From NCBI RefSeq assembly GCF_014644415.1, contig NZ_BMKQ01000001.1, forward strand, positions 1,664,861-1,728,860: a DNA stretch of 64,000 bases. The letters are read 5' to 3'. A program made the translations under genes and the position numbers. The stretch is from Marmoricola endophyticus (GTDB taxonomy: Bacteria > Actinomycetota > Actinomycetes > Propionibacteriales > Nocardioidaceae). Positions 40,871-48,701 of this stretch are shown here, one piece after another. The notes under the pieces were generated by a model, which had not been told where the DNA came from, did not search any database, and saw only the letters and a list, made by a program, of their open reading frames with translations. How positions within the stretch are numbered: position 1 is the first letter of the stretch; each line of letters starts with the position of its first letter.

Positions 40871-41729
40871 CGCGCTCGACCTGGTCGAAGGACAGCTCGA
40901 CCGGGGTCTCGCGTCCGAAGATCTCGACGAGGGCCTTGACGCGCTGGCTCTCGGCGTTGATCTCGGTGATGGTCGCGTGCAGCGTGGCGAACGGGCCGTC
41001 GACGACCATGACGGAGTCGGAGACCTCGAAGTCGGCCACCTCGACGGTCGGCCGGGGCGCGGCACCCGTCGGCGGCGCGGTGCCCGGCTCGGCGTTCGCC
41101 GCGGCGGCCGCCGCGTCCAGCTCGGCCTGGGCGAGGACGGCGGGGGCGAGCATGTTCTCGACCTCGTCCAGGCTCAGGGGGACCGGTTGGTGGCTGTGCC
41201 CGACGAAGCCGGTCACCGACGGCGTGTGGCGTACGGCCGACCAGGACTCGTCGGTGAGGTCCATCCGGACCAGGACGTAGCCGGGGAGCACGGTGCGCTT
41301 GACCATCTTGCGCTGGCCGTTCTTGATCTCGGCGACCTCCTCGGTGGGGACCACGATCTCGTGGATGTAGTCCTCCATGTTCAGCGAGGTCGTGCGGTTC
41401 TCGAGGTTGGCCTTCACCCGGTTCTCCATGCCGGAGTACGTGTGGATGACGTACCAGTCCCCGAACTTCTCCCGCAGGGCCGCGCGGAACTCCTCGAGCG
41501 GGTCGGCCGCCGCGTCGACCTCGTCGGCCGGCGCGTCGTCGATCGGGTCGGCCTGCTCGGTGGCGTCACCGGCACCCGCTCCGTCGTCGTCGATGCCCAG
41601 GCCGTCGCCGGAGTCGGGCAGCACCGGGGTGGCACCCGTCAGCTCCACCGCCTCGGCGGTGGCGGGGTCGACAGACTCCTCCTCGGAGCTCTCGGGTGCC
41701 TCGGAAACGTCGTCGTACTGCTCGGACAC
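40866..41729 (-). CDS. nusG: Transcription termination/antitermination protein NusG
   Basis: 287 aa, GTG start. NusG binds RNA polymerase and links it to Rho or the ribosome. The NGN domain starts near residue 95 ([20 protein letters not shown]) and the KOW domain is at the C-terminus ([20 protein letters not shown]). The first about 90 residues are a strongly acidic, disordered extension, a common actinobacterial feature. 89 bp after secE. Confidence 0.97.
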   Translation of the reverse strand: MSEQYDDVSEAPESSEEESVDPATAEAVELTGATPVLPDSGDGLGIDDDGAGAGDATEQADPIDDAPADEVDAAADPLEEFRAALREKFGDWYVIHTYSGMENRVKANLENRTTSLNMEDYIHEIVVPTEEVAEIKNGQRKMVKRTVLPGYVLVRMDLTDESWSAVRHTPSVTGFVGHSHQPVPLSLDEVENMLAPAVLAQAELDAAAAAANAEPGTAPPTGAAPRPTVEVADFEVSDSVMVVDGPFATLHATITEINAESQRVKALVEIFGRETPVELSFDQVERV

Positions 41730-41818
41730 GGTGGTGCGTCACCTTCTCGGATCGTGGGCCGGTGTGGCCCGTTGCTGCCGGCCGGCGTCGTGGGACGCCC
41801 GGGCCGGTCGGCGTCTGG

Positions 41819-42052
41819 CTAGTCGGCGAACAGGGCGAAGACCAGCTTGCCGAAGCCCAGGTCGAGGCCGGAGACCAGCGCCATGAAGAACAGGACGAAG
41901 ACGACCACGACGATGAAGTACGTCACCAGCTGCTGCTGGGTCGGGTAGACCACCTTGCGCAGCTCGGCGACCACCTGGCGGTAGAACGTCAGCGGCGAGG
42001 TGCGCTCGCTCGCGGGGGCGTTGGAGCGCCCCGCCGACTTGCCGTCCGCCAC
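41819..42052 (-). CDS. secE: Preprotein translocase subunit SecE
   Basis: 77 aa, GTG start. SecE clamps SecY in the membrane translocon. The polar N-terminus is followed by the amphipathic FYRQVVAELRKVVYPTQQQL and a single membrane helix (VTYFIVVVVFVLFFMALVSG), the standard one-helix form. Between tRNA-Trp and nusG as in most actinobacteria. Confidence 0.97.
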   Translation of the reverse strand: MADGKSAGRSNAPASERTSPLTFYRQVVAELRKVVYPTQQQLVTYFIVVVVFVLFFMALVSGLDLGFGKLVFALFAD

Positions 42053-42126
42053 GTTGGTGTCCTTCCACGTATGGCTTGGTCTGCCTGGTCTTCTTCTCTG
42101 ACTCCGCCCACGACTCGTGGGACTCG

Positions 42127-42199
42127 CAGGGCACGAGGGACTTGAACCCCCAACCTTCGGTTTTGGAGACCGATGCTCTGCCAGTTGAGCTAGTGCCCT
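42127..42199 (-). tRNA. tRNA-Trp (anticodon CCA)
   Basis: 73 nt on the minus strand, starting AGGGCAC and ending GTGCCCT plus discriminator G. The anticodon loop is CTCCAAA within a TCGGT/ACCGA stem, and the T-arm is GGGGG-TTCAAGT-CCCTC. CCA is not encoded. It precedes secE, the conserved actinobacterial position. Confidence 0.97.
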
Positions 42200-42248
42200 A
42201 CGGCGCTCGCGGGCATGGCGGGACCATGGCTGCTGCGCGCCTCCCGTG

Positions 42249-42254
42249 AGTCTA
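42249..42254 (-). promoter_or_regulatory. -10 element of tRNA-Trp
   Basis: TAGACT on the minus strand, about 50 bp upstream of the tRNA 5' end. A clear -35 was not found. Confidence 0.4.
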
Positions 42255-42315
42255 GGTCGGGGTCCCAGCCGAAGTCGAACCGGAGGCCGGCACCGTCGCC
42301 GCCCCGCGCGGGGTT

Positions 42316-42324
42316 TGTGACAAT
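42316..42324 (+). promoter_or_regulatory. Extended -10 element, leaderless start of the aminotransferase operon
   Basis: TGT plus GACAAT ends 6 nt before the GTG at 42331, with no ribosome site. Confidence 0.55.
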
Positions 42325-42330
42325 GCGGTG

Positions 42331-43638
42331 GTGAGCGACCACAGCCCGTCCGACCCGTCCCCCCAGCAGCCTCTCACCGACCTGAGCGCGGCCGAGGTCG
42401 CGCAGGTGCATGCGCGGCAGACGGCGGCGTACGACGCCCTGCGCGCCCAGGGCCTGGGGCTCGACCTGACCCGCGGGAAGCCGTCCACGGAGCAGCTCGA
42501 CCTCTCCGACGGCCTGCTGTCCCTGCCGAGCACGACACGGGACCGCTCCGGGGCGGACGTCCGCAACTACGGTGGCCTTCAGGGCATCGCCGAGCTGCGC
42601 GAGATCTTCGCCGACCTGCTGGGGATCGACGCGGACCGGATCGTGGCGGGCGGGAGCTCGAGCCTGACGATGATGCGCGACGTGCTGGTCGACCTGATGC
42701 TCAAGGGAGCGGTCGACGGCGAGCGCCCGTGGGCGGCCGAGGAGAAGGTCACCTTCGTGTGCCCGGTCCCGGGCTACGACCGGCACTTCACGCTGCTGTC
42801 CTGGCTGGGCATCGACACCGTGACCGTGCCGATGCTCGAGGACGGCCCGGACGTCGACGCGGTGGCCCGGCTGGTCGCGGACGACCCGAGCATCAAGGGG
42901 ATGTGGCTGGTCCCGACGTACGCCAACCCGACCGGGTCGGTGGTGACCCAGGAGGTCGCCGAGCGACTGGTCTCGATGCCGACCGCGGCGCCGGACTTCA
43001 AGATCCTGTGGGACAACGCGTACGCGCTGCACCACCTGACCAGCGCCGAGACCAAGAGCGCCGACGTGCTGTCGCTGGCGGCGGTGGCCGGCAACCCGCA
43101 CCGACCGGTCGTGTTCGCCTCGACCTCGAAGATCACGTACGCCGGCGCAGGGGTGGCGTTCCTGGCCGGGTCGCCGGAGACGGTCGCGTGGTACCTCGGC
43201 CACCTCGGCAAGGGATCGATCGGTCCGGACAAGCTCAACCAGCTCAGGCACGCGGAGTTCTTCGGCTCCGCCGACGGCGTGCGCGCCCACATGGCCGAGC
43301 ACCGCCGGATCATCGCGCCGAAGTTCGCCGAGGTCGACCGGGTGCTGACCGAGCGCCTGGGCGGTACGGGCGTCGCCTCGTGGACGCGCCCCGAGGGCGG
43401 CTACTTCGTCAGCCTCGACGTGCTCCCGGGCACCGCCTCGCGCGTCATCGAGCTGGCGGCCCGGGCCGGCGTGGCGCTGACCCCGGCCGGCTCGGCCTTC
43501 CCGGACAGCCACGACCCCGACGACCAGAACATCCGGCTCGCGCCGACCTTCCCGCCGCTGGCCGACGTCACCCCGGCGATGGAGGCGGTGACCACCTGCG
43601 TCCTGCTCGCGGCCACCGAGAAGCTCACCGGGGCCTGA
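42331..43638 (+). CDS. Aspartate aminotransferase, class Ic
   Basis: 435 aa from the GTG at 42331, 6 nt after a -10 element; a GTG three bases earlier is in frame. PLP fold: YGGLQGIAELREIFADLLGI, PVPGYDRHFTLLSWLGIDTV, YANPTGSVVTQEVAERL and the PLP-lysine in FASTSKITYAGAGVAFLAG. The N-terminal LDLTRGKPSTEQLDLSDG and overall pattern match the Corynebacterium AspT-type group, which transfers the amino group between aspartate and 2-oxoglutarate. Two genes follow closely on the same strand. Confidence 0.88.
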   Translation: MSDHSPSDPSPQQPLTDLSAAEVAQVHARQTAAYDALRAQGLGLDLTRGKPSTEQLDLSDGLLSLPSTTRDRSGADVRNYGGLQGIAELREIFADLLGIDADRIVAGGSSSLTMMRDVLVDLMLKGAVDGERPWAAEEKVTFVCPVPGYDRHFTLLSWLGIDTVTVPMLEDGPDVDAVARLVADDPSIKGMWLVPTYANPTGSVVTQEVAERLVSMPTAAPDFKILWDNAYALHHLTSAETKSADVLSLAAVAGNPHRPVVFASTSKITYAGAGVAFLAGSPETVAWYLGHLGKGSIGPDKLNQLRHAEFFGSADGVRAHMAEHRRIIAPKFAEVDRVLTERLGGTGVASWTRPEGGYFVSLDVLPGTASRVIELAARAGVALTPAGSAFPDSHDPDDQNIRLAPTFPPLADVTPAMEAVTTCVLLAATEKLTGA

Positions 43639-43640
43639 GC

Positions 43641-44696
43641 GTGGGCCAGGTGCCGATCCCGTCCCCTCCCCCCGGCAGGCGCGACCTGCGCGCGCTGCCG
43701 AAGGCGCACCTGCACCTGCACTTCACCGGCTCGATGCGGCACACCACGCTCCTCGAGCTGGCCGCGCGCGACGGGATCGTGCTCCCCGACGCGCTCGTCG
43801 AGCACTGGCCGCCGCCGCTGTCGGCGGCGGACGAGAAGGGCTGGTTCCGCTTCCAGCGCCTCTACGACGTCGCCCGCACCGTCCTGCGCACCCCCGACGA
43901 CGTGCGCCGGCTCCTGCGCGAGGCCGCCGAGGACGACGTCGCCGACGGCGGTCGGTGGATGGAGATCCAGGTCGACCCGAGCGGCTACGCCGCACGCTTC
44001 GGCGGCGTCACGGCCTTCACCGACCTGGTGCTCGACGCGGCCGCCGACGCCGCGGCGACCACCGGGCTGGGCATCGCCGTCGTGATCGCGGCCAACCGGA
44101 CCAGGCACCCCCTCGACGCACGGACGCTGGCGCGCCTGGCCGCGCAGTACGCCGGCCGCGGCGTCGTCGGCTTCGGGCTCTCCAACGACGAGCGCCGCGG
44201 CACCACGACCGACTTCGCCCGCGCCTTCGCCATCGCGGAGCGGGCCGGGCTGCTGCTGGTGCCGCACGGCGGCGAGCTCCTCGGGCCGGCGCACGTACGG
44301 ACCTGCCTCGACGACCTGCACGCGCAGCGGCTCGGGCACGGCGTTCGCAGTGCCGAGGACCCCGCCCTCCTCGACCGGGTGGTCGCCGACGGCGTCGCGC
44401 TGGAGGTCTGCCCCACGTCGAACGTCGCGCTCGGCGTCTACTCCGACCTGTCCTCGGTCCCGCTGCGGGTCCTCCTCGACGCCGGGGCGACGGTCGCGCT
44501 GGGCGCGGACGACCCGCTGCTCTTCGGCTCCCGGCTGGCCGCGCAGTACGCCACCATGCGCGCCGCGCACGACCTCACCGACGCCGAGCTGGCCGAGCTG
44601 GCCCGGATGTCGCTGCGCGCGTCGCAGGCGCCCACCGACCTGCGGAGTGCCGCGCTCGCCGACATCGACACCTGGTTGGCACAATCCCCCGCATGA
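43641..44696 (+). CDS. Adenosine deaminase family protein
   Basis: 351 aa from a GTG at 43641, 2 bp after the previous stop codon. Metal-hydrolase landmarks of the adenosine/adenine deaminase family: PKAHLHLHFTGS (two zinc-binding His) near residue 20, LLVPHGGELLGP in place of the usual HAGE, RLGHGVR, EVCPTSNVALG and the metal-binding GADDPLLFGS. It deaminates adenosine or a related purine; HGGE for HAGE and divergent surroundings leave the substrate open. Overlaps the next gene by 4 bp. Confidence 0.85.
   Translation: MGQVPIPSPPPGRRDLRALPKAHLHLHFTGSMRHTTLLELAARDGIVLPDALVEHWPPPLSAADEKGWFRFQRLYDVARTVLRTPDDVRRLLREAAEDDVADGGRWMEIQVDPSGYAARFGGVTAFTDLVLDAAADAAATTGLGIAVVIAANRTRHPLDARTLARLAAQYAGRGVVGFGLSNDERRGTTTDFARAFAIAERAGLLLVPHGGELLGPAHVRTCLDDLHAQRLGHGVRSAEDPALLDRVVADGVALEVCPTSNVALGVYSDLSSVPLRVLLDAGATVALGADDPLLFGSRLAAQYATMRAAHDLTDAELAELARMSLRASQAPTDLRSAALADIDTWLAQSPA
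44677..44685 (+). promoter_or_regulatory. Extended -10 element before the DUF4190-type gene
   Basis: TGG plus CACAAT ends 7 nt before the ATG at 44693 and lies inside the end of the deaminase gene. It would give a leaderless internal transcript. Confidence 0.4.
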
Positions 44697-45379
44697 GCAC
44701 TCCTGAGGACCCGCGCTCGGAGTCAGGCGCCGAGGGCTCCCGCTCCGACGACCCGTTCGACCGGCCGCCCAACGAGTCCGGCGAGGGCGTCGACTTCGGA
44801 GCACGCCAGGACCCGACGGCGCCGCTCCAGCCGGGCCAGCCGGCCGCCTACCCCGGGGCGTACCCGGGCGCCTCCCCGGGCTCGACCCCCGACGAGGAGG
44901 GGTACTGGGCCCGCCAGGCGCGCGAGCAGGGCGAGCGCGCCCAGGCGCCTCAGCCCGGCACACCGCCGCCGGCGTGGGGCGCGCAGCAGCCCGCCTGGGG
45001 ACAGCAGCCGCCGCCCGCGTACGCGCCGTACGGCCAGCCGCCGGCACCGGCCGGGTTCGCCGGTGGGTACGGCTACCAGATGCCGGCCAACCACCCCTCC
45101 GCGACGACCTCGCTGGTCCTCGGGCTCGTCGGGCTGGTCGGCGGCTTCATGTGCGGCATCGGCTTCCTCGTCGCTCCGTTCGCGCTCTTCGTCGGCCGCA
45201 AGACCGTCAAGGAGATCGACGCCTCGAACGGTCAGCTCGGCGGGCGCAGCAACGCCCAGGCCGGGTTCGTCCTCGGGATCGTCGGCACGGTCATCCTGGT
45301 GCTGGGCGTGCTCGCGGTGATCGCCGTGGTCACCCTCGGCATCGCCGCCAGCAGCTCCTCGGACTACTCGACGTACTGA
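44693..45379 (+). CDS. DUF4190-like membrane protein with Pro/Gly-rich cytoplasmic head
   Basis: 228 aa, ATG overlapping the deaminase stop codon (ATGA). The first about 130 residues are disordered, rich in Pro, Gly, Ala and Gln (PPAWGAQQPAWGQQPPPAYA). Two hydrophobic hairpins follow (SLVLGLVGLVGGFMCGIGFL and AGFVLGIVGTVILVLGVLAV), as in DUF4190 proteins. Function unknown. It ends 4 bp before the convergent murB gene. Confidence 0.8.
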   Translation: MSTPEDPRSESGAEGSRSDDPFDRPPNESGEGVDFGARQDPTAPLQPGQPAAYPGAYPGASPGSTPDEEGYWARQAREQGERAQAPQPGTPPPAWGAQQPAWGQQPPPAYAPYGQPPAPAGFAGGYGYQMPANHPSATTSLVLGLVGLVGGFMCGIGFLVAPFALFVGRKTVKEIDASNGQLGGRSNAQAGFVLGIVGTVILVLGVLAVIAVVTLGIAASSSSDYSTY

Positions 45380-45383
45380 GCGC

Positions 45384-46418
45384 TCACGGCAGCGAGCAGC
45401 CGACCAGCACCGGCTCGTTGACCAGCCGGATGCCGTGCTCGAGCTCGACGCCGTCGCGGATCCGCGTGGCCAGCGCCAGCAGGTCGCGCGTGGTGCCGCT
45501 CCCCCGGTTGGTCAGGGCGAGGGTGTGCCGACCGGACAGTGCGACGCCGCCGAGCGCGTAGCCCTTCGCGAAGCCGGCGTGCTCGATCAGCCACGCCGCG
45601 CTGGTCTTGACGCGCCCGTCCGGCTGCGGCCAGGCCGGCGCACCCTGCGGGACCAGAGCGGGGTCGACCACGGGGTTGGTGAAGAAGGAGCCGGCGCTCC
45701 AGGTGTCGTGGTCGTCGGGCTGCTCGGGGTCGATCCACATCCCCTTGCCCTGGCGCAGCGCGAGGACGGCACGTCGTACGTCGGCGAGCGGAGCGCGCTG
45801 ACCGGTCTCGACGCCGAGCGACCGGGCCAGCTCGGCGTACCCGACCGGCGCACCGAGGTCGGCGAGCGCGAGCTGGAAGGTCACCGTCAGCACCACGTGG
45901 CGCTGCGGGTCCTCCTTGAAGCGGCTGGTGCGGTAGCCGAAGCCGCACTCGGCGGCGGAGTACGTACGCACGGCCCGGTCGCGCCGGTCCCAGGTCCGCA
46001 CCCGGGCGACCGTCTGGGCGACCTCCTGGCCGTACGCGCCGACGTTCTGCACCGGAGTGGCGCCGGTCGAGCCCGGGATGCCGGAGAGCGCCTCGATGCC
46101 GCACCAGCCGCGCTCGACGGCACTCGCCACGACGTCGTCCCACGGCTCCCCCGCGGCGACCGTGACCGTGGCACCGCTGCAGGCGTCCGCCTCCACCTCG
46201 ATGCCGCGGGTCGCGACGTGCACGACGTCGCCGTGGAAGCCCTCGTCGGCGACCACGACGTTGCTGCCGCCGCCGAGCACCAGCAGCGAGGTGCCCGACT
46301 CGTCGGCGCGCCGGACGGCGGCGAGGAGCTCCTCCTCGGTGGTCGCCTCGACGAGGCGGTCGGCAGGTCCGCCCAGGCGGAGGGTGGTCAGCTCGGCCAG
46401 CGCGGGCCCGTCAGACAC
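45384..46418 (-). CDS. murB: UDP-N-acetylenolpyruvoylglucosamine reductase MurB
   Basis: 344 aa, ATG start, overlapping hadB-like stop by 8 bp. MurB uses NADPH and FAD to finish UDP-MurNAc in peptidoglycan synthesis. FAD domain LVLGGGSNVVVADEGF near residue 45, GIPGSTGATPVQNVGAYGQE near 120, the catalytic Ser in TWSAGSFFTNPV near 240, then KTSAAWLIEHAGFAKGYALG. The insert RTSRFKEDPQRHVVL marks it as type I. Confidence 0.95.
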   Translation of the reverse strand: MSDGPALAELTTLRLGGPADRLVEATTEEELLAAVRRADESGTSLLVLGGGSNVVVADEGFHGDVVHVATRGIEVEADACSGATVTVAAGEPWDDVVASAVERGWCGIEALSGIPGSTGATPVQNVGAYGQEVAQTVARVRTWDRRDRAVRTYSAAECGFGYRTSRFKEDPQRHVVLTVTFQLALADLGAPVGYAELARSLGVETGQRAPLADVRRAVLALRQGKGMWIDPEQPDDHDTWSAGSFFTNPVVDPALVPQGAPAWPQPDGRVKTSAAWLIEHAGFAKGYALGGVALSGRHTLALTNRGSGTTRDLLALATRIRDGVELEHGIRLVNEPVLVGCSLP

Positions 46419-46815
46419 GCAGCACCGCGGTGGGCATGCCGAGCACCTTGTCCTCGCCGCAGGTCACGGTGAGGGCGAGCGTCGCGCGACCGTCCGCGAC
46501 CGACTTCACGGTGCCGGCCACACGGACGGTCGTCCCTTCGTCGCCTGCAGGGACGACCACCGGCTTGGTGAACTTGGCGCCGACCTGCTCGACCCGGCCC
46601 GGGCCGCCGGCCCACTCCTGGACGGCGCGGGCGGCCAGGGCCAGGGTGTACATCCCGTGGGCGATCACGCCGGGCAGGCCGACCGCGCGGGCGATCTCCT
46701 CGTCCTGGTGGATCGGGTTGTCGTCGCCGGACGCGGCGGCGTAGGCGACCAGGTCCGCACGGGTGACGACGTACTCCTGCGGCGGCAGGTCGGTGCCGGG
46801 CTCGAGGGTGCTCAT
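46411..46815 (-). CDS. MaoC-family (3R)-hydroxyacyl dehydratase, HadB-like subunit
   Basis: 134 aa, ATG overlapping the HadA-like stop codon (ATGA). Hot-dog fold with the catalytic hydratase motif: SGDDNPIHQDEEIARAVGLP then GVIAHGM, containing the conserved Asp and His. In mycobacteria HadAB dehydrates 3-hydroxyacyl-ACP in FAS-II. There is no hadC next to it. Role here: fatty-acid or other acyl dehydration; ACP or CoA partner unknown. Confidence 0.88.
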   Translation of the reverse strand: MSTLEPGTDLPPQEYVVTRADLVAYAAASGDDNPIHQDEEIARAVGLPGVIAHGMYTLALAARAVQEWAGGPGRVEQVGAKFTKPVVVPAGDEGTTVRVAGTVKSVADGRATLALTVTCGEDKVLGMPTAVLRV

Positions 46816-47222
46816 GCGCCCTCCCCTGCGCTGTGCACCAGCGTCGCCTTCGCGCTGCACACCAGCGCGCCGTCGGCGTCGGTCACGGCGCTCGTCGTGC
46901 CGATGACGTCGGCGCCGCCGAGGCTGCGCACCGTGTCGACGGTCAGGGTCGCGGTCAGCTCGTCACCGACGACGACCGGCCGCTCGTAGGCGAAGCGCTG
47001 CTCGCCGTGGACGACCCGGCGCAGCTCGATGCCGACCGACGGGTCGTCCATCAGGCCCCGCATCGCGGCGAACGCGACGACGATCGGGAAGGTCGCGGGA
47101 GCCGGGTCCGCCTCGTCCCACGGGGTGCCCGTGGCGGCCGCAAAAGCAGCGACGCGCTCGCGCGTGACGACGTACGTCTCCGAGGGTGGGAACGTACGTC
47201 CCACCAGTGACTGGTCGACCAC
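46812..47222 (-). CDS. MaoC-like N-terminal dehydratase subunit, HadA-like
   Basis: 136 aa from a GTG at 47222 with GAAGG upstream; a longer in-frame extension runs into rpmG and is rejected. FPPSETYVVTRERVAAFAAA, then ERPVVVGDELTATLTVDTVR, match the non-catalytic HadA partner that shapes the substrate tunnel of the HadAB dimer. It lacks the catalytic Asp/His motif of HadB. 38 bp after rpmG, as in mycobacteria. Confidence 0.88.
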   Translation of the reverse strand: MVDQSLVGRTFPPSETYVVTRERVAAFAAATGTPWDEADPAPATFPIVVAFAAMRGLMDDPSVGIELRRVVHGEQRFAYERPVVVGDELTATLTVDTVRSLGGADVIGTTSAVTDADGALVCSAKATLVHSAGEGA

Positions 47223-47260
47223 GACGAGCGCGCCTTCGAGGGGCTGCTGGAGGCTGGGCC

Positions 47261-47431
47261 TCAGCGGGTCTCGCGGTGCTCGGTGTGCCGACGGCAGCGC
47301 GGGCAGAACTTCGCCAGCTCCATGCGGTCGGGGTTGTTGCGGCGGTTCTTCTTGGTGATGTAGTTCCGCTCCTTGCACTCCACGCAGGCCATGGTGATCT
47401 TGGGGCGGACGTCTGAGCTCTTGCTGGCCAC
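47261..47431 (-). CDS. rpmG: 50S ribosomal protein L33
   Basis: 56 aa from a GTG at 47431 with GAGG upstream. It has four zinc-binding Cys in CVECKERNY and CPRCRRH, so it is the zinc-containing (C+) form rather than the zinc-free form often paired with low-zinc regulation. First protein gene after tRNA-Met. Confidence 0.96.
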   Translation of the reverse strand: MASKSSDVRPKITMACVECKERNYITKKNRRNNPDRMELAKFCPRCRRHTEHRETR

Positions 47432-47485
47432 GGTGGTGCCTCGTCTCTGCAGAAGTCGGTGTCGGTCGGGGTGAACCCTTGCGGG

Positions 47486-47559
47486 TAGCGGGGGCGGGGT
47501 TCGAACCCGCGACCTCACGATTATGAGTCGTGCGCTCTAACCGCCTGAGCTACCCCGCC
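47486..47559 (-). tRNA. tRNA-Met (anticodon CAT)
   Basis: 74 nt on the minus strand, starting GGCGGGG and ending CCCCGCT plus discriminator A, with a terminal G1-U72 wobble. Anticodon loop CTCATAA within ACGA/TCGT. T-arm GCGGG-TTCGAAC-CCCGC. The absence of C1-A72 argues for elongator rather than initiator; a lysidine-modified Ile tRNA is not excluded. Confidence 0.93.
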
Positions 47560-47610
47560 GCAGAACGCCGGTCCTGGTCGGGGTGTTCCCGCCGGACCCG
47601 TGCGTCCTCG

Positions 47611-47683
47611 AGCCCCTTTACGGAATCGAACCGTAGACCTTCTCCTTACCATGGAGACGCTCTGCCGACTGAGCTAAAGGGGC
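47611..47683 (-). tRNA. tRNA-Thr (anticodon GGT)
   Basis: 73 nt on the minus strand, starting GCCCCTT and ending AAGGGGC plus discriminator T. Anticodon loop ATGGTAA in a TCTCC/GGAGA stem; T-arm TACGG-TTCGATT-CCGTA. Followed by tRNA-Met and rpmG, the mycobacterial-like order. Confidence 0.96.
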
Positions 47684-47730
47684 CTGGTCCACGGCACCCT
47701 GCACTGGTGCGGGGCCGCTGCCGGTCGGCA

Positions 47731-47736
47731 ACGATA
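47731..47736 (-). promoter_or_regulatory. -10 element of the tRNA-Thr/tRNA-Met/rpmG unit
   Basis: TATCGT on the minus strand, about 48 bp upstream of tRNA-Thr. The -35 region is weak. Confidence 0.4.
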
Positions 47737-47755
47737 CACAGGGCCGAGGAGGAAC

Positions 47756-48556
47756 GTGAAATCGCCGGACGAGCCCTGCTGGTACCTCCCCGACGGCACC
47801 GATGCCGAGGGGCGCGAGCGCTTCGTACCGACGGTCTCGACCGCCGGACCGTGGACCCCCGACGCCGAGCACGGCGGACCGCCCGCGGCCCTGCTCGGGC
47901 GGGCGACGGAGCAGCTGCTGCCGGCCGACCGTACGGTCGCGAGGTACGCGCTGGACCTCCTCGGCCCGATCGGCCTCGGCCCGCTCGCCGTGTCCGCGCA
48001 GGTGCTGCGCCCGGGTCGTACGGTCAGCCTGCTCCAGGCCGAGCTGCACGACGAGAGCACCGGTCGCTGCGTCGCCGTCGCCCGCTCCTGGTCGCTGCCG
48101 GCGCACGAGGACGGACCGGGTGAGCCGGCGGCCCCCGGCGACCGGCCCGATGACGGCGTGGAGCGTGGCCGGCCCGCCGGCTGGGGCTCGGGGTACCTCG
48201 ACGCCGTGGACTGGCGCTGGCTGGCCGGCGGGCTGGAGGAGCCCGGCGCCGGCGCCGCGTGGATGCGACCGAAGGTCCCCCTGGTCGCCGGGGAGGCGAT
48301 GTCGCCACTGCAACGGGTGCTGGCCTGCGTCGACTCCGCGAGCGGCGTCTCCGCCGCCCTCGACATCAGGCGGTGGGCGTTCATGAACGTCGAGCTCACG
48401 GTCACCTTCCTGCGCCCCGCCGAGGGTGACTGGGTACGCCTCGACGCCGCGACCACGCTCGGTCCCGGCGCCGTCGGGAGCACGACCGGGACCGTCAGCG
48501 ACCTCCGCGGAGAGGTGGCGCGGTCGACGCAGACCCTCCTGCTCCAGCGGCGGTAG
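47756..48556 (+). CDS. Thioesterase family protein (double hot-dog, TesB-like)
   Basis: 266 aa, GTG start with AGGAGG 3 nt upstream. The acyl-CoA thioesterase pattern has GPWTPDAEHGGPPAALLGRA near residue 30, LDLLGPIGLGPLAVSAQVLR and a second hot-dog near FMNVELTVTFLRPAEGDWVR. It would hydrolyse an acyl-CoA or acyl-ACP; substrate unknown. It is divergent from tRNA-Thr and convergent with the amidase; its stop codon lies in the inverted-repeat element at 48554. Confidence 0.82.
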   Translation: MKSPDEPCWYLPDGTDAEGRERFVPTVSTAGPWTPDAEHGGPPAALLGRATEQLLPADRTVARYALDLLGPIGLGPLAVSAQVLRPGRTVSLLQAELHDESTGRCVAVARSWSLPAHEDGPGEPAAPGDRPDDGVERGRPAGWGSGYLDAVDWRWLAGGLEEPGAGAAWMRPKVPLVAGEAMSPLQRVLACVDSASGVSAALDIRRWAFMNVELTVTFLRPAEGDWVRLDAATTLGPGAVGSTTGTVSDLRGEVARSTQTLLLQRR

Positions 48557-48701
48557 TCCCTGACGTTGCGGTGCTCCGTTCGCGCCCGGAGCCACCAGAA
48601 CGTCCTTCACCTCCCCGCCGGTCGACGTCGTCGTACCGAGGGCGCTGAAGGACGTTTCCGCGGCCCCTGAGGCCGTACGACGACGCGAACGTCAGGGACT
48701 A
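48554..48701. repeat. Nested inverted-repeat element between convergent genes
   Basis: Three pairs of perfect inverted repeats: TAGTCCCTGACGTT at 48554-48567 with 48688-48701 (14 bp, containing both stop codons), AACGTCCTTCA at 48599-48609 with 48646-48656 (11 bp) and CGTCGTCGTAC at 48626-48636 with 48675-48685 (11 bp). The outer-to-inner spacing is 31 nt on both sides. GACGTT and AACGTC within each half can also pair. It may be a bidirectional terminator or a REP/BIME-like element. Confidence 0.8.
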
